From Bacteroidales bacterium UBA4345 (GTDB taxonomy: Bacteria > Bacteroidota > Bacteroidia > Bacteroidales > Paludibacteraceae), in assembly GCA_002396385.1 (NCBI GenBank), contig DGTD01000032.1, positions 1-16,554 of the forward strand: a DNA stretch of 16,554 nucleotides, written 5' to 3'. This document shows positions 14,217-16,554 of the stretch, piece after piece. Under the pieces are notes generated by a model. It ran no database searches, was not told where the DNA came from, and saw only the letters and a list, made by a program, of their open reading frames with translations. The first letter of the stretch is position 1. Each line of letters opens with the position of its first letter. The position numbers were made by a program, and so were the translations under genes.

Positions 14217-15515
14217 TTAATAGATTTCAAAAATATCGAATCCCCTGTTTGCATATCGTTTATAACAGAGGTCGAAATAGTCGTTCGCCGATTCACTACC
14301 CACATTCAGAGCATAGAATCGGGCTCCCATGTTCTTGGCCTCGTTGCATCTATTCTTCATACTGTCGGTCAGTTCTGGTATTTCAAAATCACTTACTAAC
14401 AGTATGTCTGCGTTCTTAAAAACAGAATAGTCGTCGTTGTAGTTGCCAGTCATCTGCCTGAGAACGTCGTTAACATCGGTACCGCCCCCTTGCGAGTTCG
14501 CTATAAATTCGGTAATTTCTTTTCTTTGTCTGTAGAAATCGTTGATAACCAATTTGTTTGCTTCGATAGAGAATTCGTAAAGTTCGACAGGTCGTTTCTT
14601 TTTTTGTGCGACTACTATGGTGGCCAGCGCCAGAGTCTTGGCTAGTATTTCCCTTTCGCCCTTCATCGACCAGCTGGTGTCAATCCCTATCATAATGGGT
14701 CCTTCCTCTGAAATACGGATCCTTTGTTCCGACTTCGATTGGAAAATCTGTAGACTGTTGTCGTGCATCTTTTTAAAGAACAAGTTTTCAAGGGTAGGCG
14801 ATGAAAGAAGGGCTATTTCAGTCGGAACTACACACGATAGGTCTCTTCCGGTGGTTATTCCAACAATATCGGTCTTTGCGGCGGTCAGAAATATGGAGTT
14901 ATCTGTTGTTTTGTTATTTGCAGGGCTGTTATCCCTTCCCAAACATGCTGCCAAATCGGCAATGCTGTTTGGAATGGTTTTGAGAAAAATGGCAGCTGCT
15001 CTGTGAAAATATGACGAGTTTCTTCCACAACCATTACATTCAAGCATATTTTGCATACCTTCCACAAGTCTGCATCCTTTTGGGTCGGTATAGCGTTTCA
15101 TTTCAGTGAAAGCATCTCCCGTTTCCCCGTTCCCGTTAAAAGGGCTGTTGTTGTCTATTTTCGCAGTTTTTTTTATCTCCTTATCCTTAAACTTGCGGTT
15201 TATGCAGTCGAGCAACCACTGGTTGAGGAAATTTTCCTTAAGCGGGTGAATTTTCGTAAGGCCTTCATCGTAGGGAAGGCCGAAGTATTGTTCCACACTA
15301 CCGATAAAGCTTCTAACCTCGCTGGTTAAACGTTCACGCATACCGTAGAAAGCGTAAAGTTTGGCTGTGAACCGGGCATCGTAAACAATGTCTACCACAG
15401 TTTGCTTGTCAAGCTCCCTTTTGCTGTTGCCTACCAATAAAGGTTCCTTTGAAAACAAGTTCCTTAAAACAGCGTTTATGTGGTATTTTATGAAACTATC
15501 AATTTTTTTCTTCAT
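14217..15515 (-). CDS. viaA: ViaA-type VWA domain protein, partner of RavA-type ATPase
   Basis: This 432-residue cytoplasmic protein has no signal peptide or membrane segment. The C-terminal half is a von Willebrand A domain with a complete MIDAS: D279-x-S281-x-S283 (GIDTSWSMKG), T346 (GGGTDVND) and D376 (LLVSDFEIPE). Just before it, GRDLSCVVPTEIALLSSPTLENLFFKK matches the ViaA pattern of a Leu-Pro-x-Glu segment followed by a helix into the VWA domain, though cysteine and valine replace the usual leucine before the proline. The N-terminal ~250 residues are helical, with C160-N-G-C163 as an unusual pair. Its ATG overlaps the RavA stop (ATGA at 15515-15512), so the two are translationally coupled, as in RavA-ViaA couples elsewhere. 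VWA partners of MoxR ATPases present substrates to the ATPase. Length is a little shorter than E. coli ViaA (483). The next gene is the T9SS cargo, 122 bp on. Confidence 0.83.
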   Translation of the reverse strand: MKKKIDSFIKYHINAVLRNLFSKEPLLVGNSKRELDKQTVVDIVYDARFTAKLYAFYGMRERLTSEVRSFIGSVEQYFGLPYDEGLTKIHPLKENFLNQWLLDCINRKFKDKEIKKTAKIDNNSPFNGNGETGDAFTEMKRYTDPKGCRLVEGMQNMLECNGCGRNSSYFHRAAAIFLKTIPNSIADLAACLGRDNSPANNKTTDNSIFLTAAKTDIVGITTGRDLSCVVPTEIALLSSPTLENLFFKKMHDNSLQIFQSKSEQRIRISEEGPIMIGIDTSWSMKGEREILAKTLALATIVVAQKKKRPVELYEFSIEANKLVINDFYRQRKEITEFIANSQGGGTDVNDVLRQMTGNYNDDYSVFKNADILLVSDFEIPELTDSMKNRCNEAKNMGARFYALNVGSESANDYFDLCYKRYANRGFDIFEIY

Positions 15516-16554
15516 ATCATTTTCTTAATAGAAGAATAGAGTATTGCGTATTCTTGAAAGGGTTTGCAGAAGAGGTTGTCGTCAACCAGGTTGTTGATGG
15601 AGGAGTAAAGTTGCTTTATGTTGTTTGTAACGTCGTCGGCCAGTTCATCACTCGATTCCATTCTGCCTGCTGGTGTCAACGGATAGTTTACGGAATTGAT
15701 GGAAAGGAATCCCTCCTTATGAACTGCGAGTGTGACTTCACCATTCACTTCCGACGGGATAATGACATTGTTGTCGTCAATAACGCCGTATATAGACGAA
15801 TGAATAGACATGTAATCGTCGATCTTGATTTTAAATTTGTAGTCACCTGCTTGAACTTCGTAATGAATGCCGTCTGGCGAATAAAACTTTAGTTTCTGCT
15901 GGCTTTTCAATTTAGGCATTCTTTCCACGTGCTTCAGTTTGAAATCTGTTACTTGTTGGTCCACCATCATCTGGTAGCAATCAGCCACTTCGTTCTCGAC
16001 AAGTTCGTTAATGTATTCTCGCTGGTCAGGATGGTTCCAAAGTAACGACTCCATAATCAGTATGTCGCTAATGTCCACTTTCTTCCTTCCGTTAAGGTAA
16101 GCGCTGGTACGCATAATTTTTGCCACCTTGGCCCATCGTCGGTCCGAGATGTAGAGGTCAGTGCCGTCGTTGTCGTCAGCCAGTTTTTCTCTGAGAGAAA
16201 TAAGGATAGCGATAAGTTCGTCAGGAATAGTGACAGTTGCCGCCTCTTTCTGTATGGTGTGGTATTCCTCGTCAGATAGACCTTCAGAAAATCCGACTGC
16301 GAGCGAGGACTCTCCTACCAACAGTTTCTTAAAGTTCGAGGCCGATTTGATAGGTTCAACAACCGCCCTGACCAGGAAACGGTCCCACAGCGCCTCTAAA
16401 CCCTCGCCTTCGGCCGGAAGTTCGTTCGAGGCAGAAATCACCAGTTTGGTCGGAAGTGTAAGCTCGGTCTGTCCGTTAAGATATATCTTTTCGTTTAAAA
16501 CCGTTAGAAGTGCGTTTTGTATGGCGGGTCCGGCCTTCCATATTTCATCGAGGA
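15512..16554 (-). CDS. ravA: RavA-type MoxR family AAA+ ATPase, C-terminal part (cut by window edge)
   Basis: 347 codons are visible; the N-terminus with Walker A is outside. In frame from the edge the protein reads LDEIWKAGPAIQNALLTVLN (Walker B with Asp-Glu), then LVISASNELPAEGEGLEALW and DRFLVR (sensor 1 Asn and arginine finger), then YISDRRWAKVAKIMRTSAYL (sensor 2 with the RavA-specific SDRRW). These match RavA more closely than generic MoxR. After ~200 residues, a beta-rich segment (KLKFYSPDGIHYEVQAGDYK...) sits where E. coli RavA has its LARA domain, but that region is divergent. An apparent GTG start at 16441 is internal (Val in LVISASN) and should not be used. RavA is a hexameric chaperone-like ATPase working with ViaA, encoded directly downstream with a 4-nt overlap. 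Confidence 0.88.
   Translation of the reverse strand, partial: LDEIWKAGPAIQNALLTVLNEKIYLNGQTELTLPTKLVISASNELPAEGEGLEALWDRFLVRAVVEPIKSASNFKKLLVGESSLAVGFSEGLSDEEYHTIQKEAATVTIPDELIAILISLREKLADDNDGTDLYISDRRWAKVAKIMRTSAYLNGRKKVDISDILIMESLLWNHPDQREYINELVENEVADCYQMMVDQQVTDFKLKHVERMPKLKSQQKLKFYSPDGIHYEVQAGDYKFKIKIDDYMSIHSSIYGVIDDNNVIIPSEVNGEVTLAVHKEGFLSINSVNYPLTPAGRMESSDELADDVTNNIKQLYSSINNLVDDNLFCKPFQEYAILYSSIKKMI

Noticed and set aside
16439..16441. GTG at 16441 as the start of the RavA-type gene.
   Set aside because: The frame continues to the window edge and includes Walker B (LDEIWK), so this Val is internal and the gene is truncated by the window.
1..16554. Plus-strand open frames across the window, such as the 235-codon frame at 11023-11730.
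   Set aside because: They lie antisense to genes with clear domains, carry no motif or ribosome-binding site, and are read as shadows. No tRNA, rRNA or insertion-sequence transposase was recognised on either strand.

Overview
The window looks like chromosomal DNA of a member of the Bacteroidota, probably Bacteroidales. It encodes a PorP/SprF-family outer-membrane protein, a large secreted protein with a gliding-motility/CHU-type C-terminal (type IX secretion, type B) sorting domain, and an OmpA-family protein with beta-propeller-like repeats. Ribosome-binding sites are mostly weak and A-rich, and one intergenic promoter fits the Bacteroides consensus (TTTG, about 19 bp, TAnnTTTG). Every gene that can be supported is on the minus strand, so transcription runs right to left.

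Right part (about 16554 down to 8791): a five-gene block. In transcription order it holds the 3' part of a RavA-type MoxR AAA+ ATPase (cut by the window edge), a ViaA-type VWA protein overlapping it by ATGA, a ~1,028-residue multi-domain secreted protein with a type B T9SS sorting domain, an OmpA-family protein, and a PorP/SprF-family protein. The last three are tightly spaced (19 and 11 bp gaps). There is a 122-bp gap before the secreted-protein gene. This pairs a cytoplasmic AAA+/VWA remodelling couple with an outer-membrane/T9SS surface module, and it is the most interesting arrangement here.

Middle (about 8790 to 7568): a patchwork. It has a hairpin just after the porP-like gene, two 77-bp direct repeats 899 bp apart that look like copies of the 3' end of an unrecognised plus-strand gene, a clear Rho-independent terminator, a consensus Bacteroides promoter whose -33 box overlaps the terminator T-run, and a 181-residue secreted protein of unknown function. 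That gene lies between the two repeats.

Left part (7567 to 1): a type I restriction-modification locus in the order hsdR, a PD-(D/E)XK nuclease-fold gene, hsdM, an AlbA_2/HATPase_c_4 (Schlafen-like/RecG-C-like) gene, and the first ~18 codons of hsdS at the window edge. HsdR is the translocase/nuclease, HsdM the methyltransferase and HsdS would give specificity. The two extra genes are embedded in the same transcription unit and overlap or nearly touch their neighbours, suggesting that they are co-expressed accessory factors. Between the AlbA_2 gene and hsdS lies an unusual cluster of four CGCTTGTAA repeats (three direct, one inverted) and a 32-codon ORF that ends one base before the hsdS start.
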